Assembly (NCBI GenBank): GCA_049975425.1 | Contig: JBNGDI010000001.1 | Coordinates: 124,001-188,000, forward strand | Origin: HyVt-105 sp049975425 | GTDB lineage: Bacteria; Bacteroidota; Bacteroidia; Bacteroidales; VadinHA17 | Reading direction: 5' to 3' | Length of the DNA stretch: 64,000 nt | In this document: piece by piece, positions 63,218 to 64,000 of the stretch | Position numbering within the stretch: position 1 is the stretch's first letter | Layout of the letters: each line of letters starts with the position of its first letter | Position numbers and translations under genes: made by a program | Notes under the pieces: generated by a model | Database searches by the model: none | Told to the model about the DNA's origin: nothing | What the model saw: only the letters and a program-made list of their open reading frames with translations

Positions 63218-63322
63218 GCTTGTAGTAGGTTCGGATGGTAAATCTGACGTAAAGGTAGGGCAACTTTGAAAAAAATAATAATTTAGTTCCCTGAATGAAA
63301 AGCAACATGTAAAACTTCTCCG

Positions 63323-64000
63323 ATGAACATACACGAATATCAGGGGAAATCTATTCTGAAAACCTGCCGGGTACCTGTTCCCGAAGGTTTGGTGGTGGAT
63401 ACCCCCGAAGACGCCATGAAAGTGGCTGTAGAAATACAGAAAAAAACCGGAGCCGGTTCATGGGCAGTAAAAGCCCAGATACATGCCGGAGGTAGAGGAA
63501 AAGGAGGGGGGGTGAAAATTGCCCGTTCACCGGAAGAAGTGAAGGATCATGCAAAAAGTATTCTGGGCATGCAACTGGTTACCCACCAGACAGGCCCGGA
63601 AGGAAAAACCGTACATAAGGTGCTGGTTGAACAGGGTATCTATTACAAGGGTCCGGGGGAACTGAAGGAATTCTATATGAGTGTGCTCCTGAACAGGCAA
63701 ACCGGCCGGAATATGATTCTTTATTCTACGGAAGGAGGGATGGATATTGAAGCGGTGGCGGAAAAAACCCCGCACCTGATCTTTCGTGAAGAAATCCATC
63801 CCGGCGTGGGAATTCAACCCTATCAGGCAAGGAGGGTGGCTTTTAACCTGGGACTTTCCGGACAGGCCTTCAAACAGATGACACGGTTTGTTCCCGCCCT
63901 TTACAGGGCCTATGAGGAAGCCGATGCATCGCTTATCGAAATCAATCCGGTGATCAAAACGACCGACGATTTGATTTATGCCGCCGACGCAAAAGTCAAT
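63323..64000 (+). CDS. sucC: Succinyl-CoA synthetase, beta subunit, 5' part
   Basis: The first 226 codons of SucC; the frame is open to the right edge of the window. The ATG at 63323 gives MNIHEYQGKSILKTCRVPVP, the family's usual start. The ATP-grasp domain shows WAVKAQIHAGGRGKGGGVKI (nucleotide/Mg site), and the ligase part ends with SLIEINPVIKTTDDLIYAAD, where the family has the conserved Asn-Pro-Leu/Val motif. Succinyl-CoA synthetase couples succinyl-CoA hydrolysis to ATP or GTP formation in the TCA cycle or reverse branch. sucD would be expected just beyond the window. It is divergent from the SpoU gene. Confidence 0.95.
   Translation, partial: MNIHEYQGKSILKTCRVPVPEGLVVDTPEDAMKVAVEIQKKTGAGSWAVKAQIHAGGRGKGGGVKIARSPEEVKDHAKSILGMQLVTHQTGPEGKTVHKVLVEQGIYYKGPGELKEFYMSVLLNRQTGRNMILYSTEGGMDIEAVAEKTPHLIFREEIHPGVGIQPYQARRVAFNLGLSGQAFKQMTRFVPALYRAYEEADASLIEINPVIKTTDDLIYAADAKVN

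Noticed and set aside
1..64000. tRNA genes, CRISPR arrays, insertion sequences, attachment sites and phage genes
   Set aside because: I looked for T-loop/anticodon patterns, regular repeats, terminal inverted repeats and integrase or transposase motifs and saw none; a covariance-model and HMM scan would be needed to exclude small elements.

Overview
The window looks like a chromosomal core segment of a member of the Bacteroidota, probably Bacteroidales-like. Three things point there. First, at least twelve genes have the Bacteroidota -7 promoter element TAnnTTTG a short distance upstream, and Shine-Dalgarno sequences are largely absent. Second, several families typical of the phylum are present: type III glutamine synthetase (glnN), a PorE-like TPR/propeller/OmpA protein, and the DUF4105, DUF2807, DUF2851 and DUF3109 families. 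Third, gene orders familiar from the phylum occur: purH-mreBCD-PBP2-rodA, hpt-adk-obg, parE-parC, purM-prfA-pyrF and rpsO-pnp. I found no tRNA, rRNA, CRISPR array, insertion sequence, prophage or attachment site. No gene-free stretch exceeds about 225 bases.

Layout. 1-5.4 kb: the 3' part of proA faces carA; then DUF4105 membrane protein, rsmA and an orphan MacB-type permease. 5.6-12.8 kb: purH, then the rod-shape and elongasome operon mreB-mreC-mreD-PBP2-rodA with overlapping genes. 12.8-15.0 kb: an AcpH-like protein (convergent with rodA) and a free-standing cyclic-2,3-diphosphoglycerate-synthetase-like P-loop protein with its own promoter and terminator. 15.1-24.9 kb is mostly minus strand: pgi, gpsA, a DUF2807 lipoprotein, a large secreted Asp-box propeller protein, a methyltransferase and lysS. 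Two plus-strand genes sit inside it: a frameshifted, apparently exported O-methyltransferase and a small lipoprotein. 25-28.3 kb: lipA-lipB-recJ. 28.3-31.8 kb, minus strand: a helix-hairpin-helix/barrel protein coupled to a PorV-like barrel protein, then purE. 31.8-37.3 kb: hpt, adk, obg, a PAP2 phosphatase, lplA, plsC and an unknown Rossmann-like protein. 37.5-43.2 kb: parE, parC, aroK and a small exported protein. 43.2-46.7 kb: gpmI, DUF3109 and an M20 dipeptidase. 46.9-51.2 kb: glnN, preceded by two identical-architecture dyads, and a PorE-like protein. 51.2-56.8 kb: purM, prfA, pyrF, DUF2851 and a K+-channel-like protein. 57-64 kb: rpsO, pnp, an unknown membrane protein, a deoxynucleoside kinase, an OmpA/TPR lipoprotein, a SpoU methyltransferase (minus) and the 5' part of sucC.

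Functionally the window is housekeeping: nucleotide synthesis and salvage (carA, purH, purE, purM, pyrF, hpt, adk, deoxynucleoside kinase), cell shape and wall, glycolysis and lipid precursors (pgi, gpsA, gpmI, plsC), lipoate supply (lipA, lipB, lplA), translation, and topology (topoisomerase IV). The less ordinary material is: (1) a pair of ACCCC-N10-GGGGT dyads 52 bp apart upstream of glnN; (2) DUF2851, whose motifs resemble a nuclease core followed by a C-terminal cysteine cluster; (3) the cDPG-synthetase-like protein; (4) an apparently exported O-methyltransferase carrying a one-base frameshift; and (5) a K+-channel-like protein with Arg inside the selectivity-filter motif. No multi-gene system that is clearly new was recognised.
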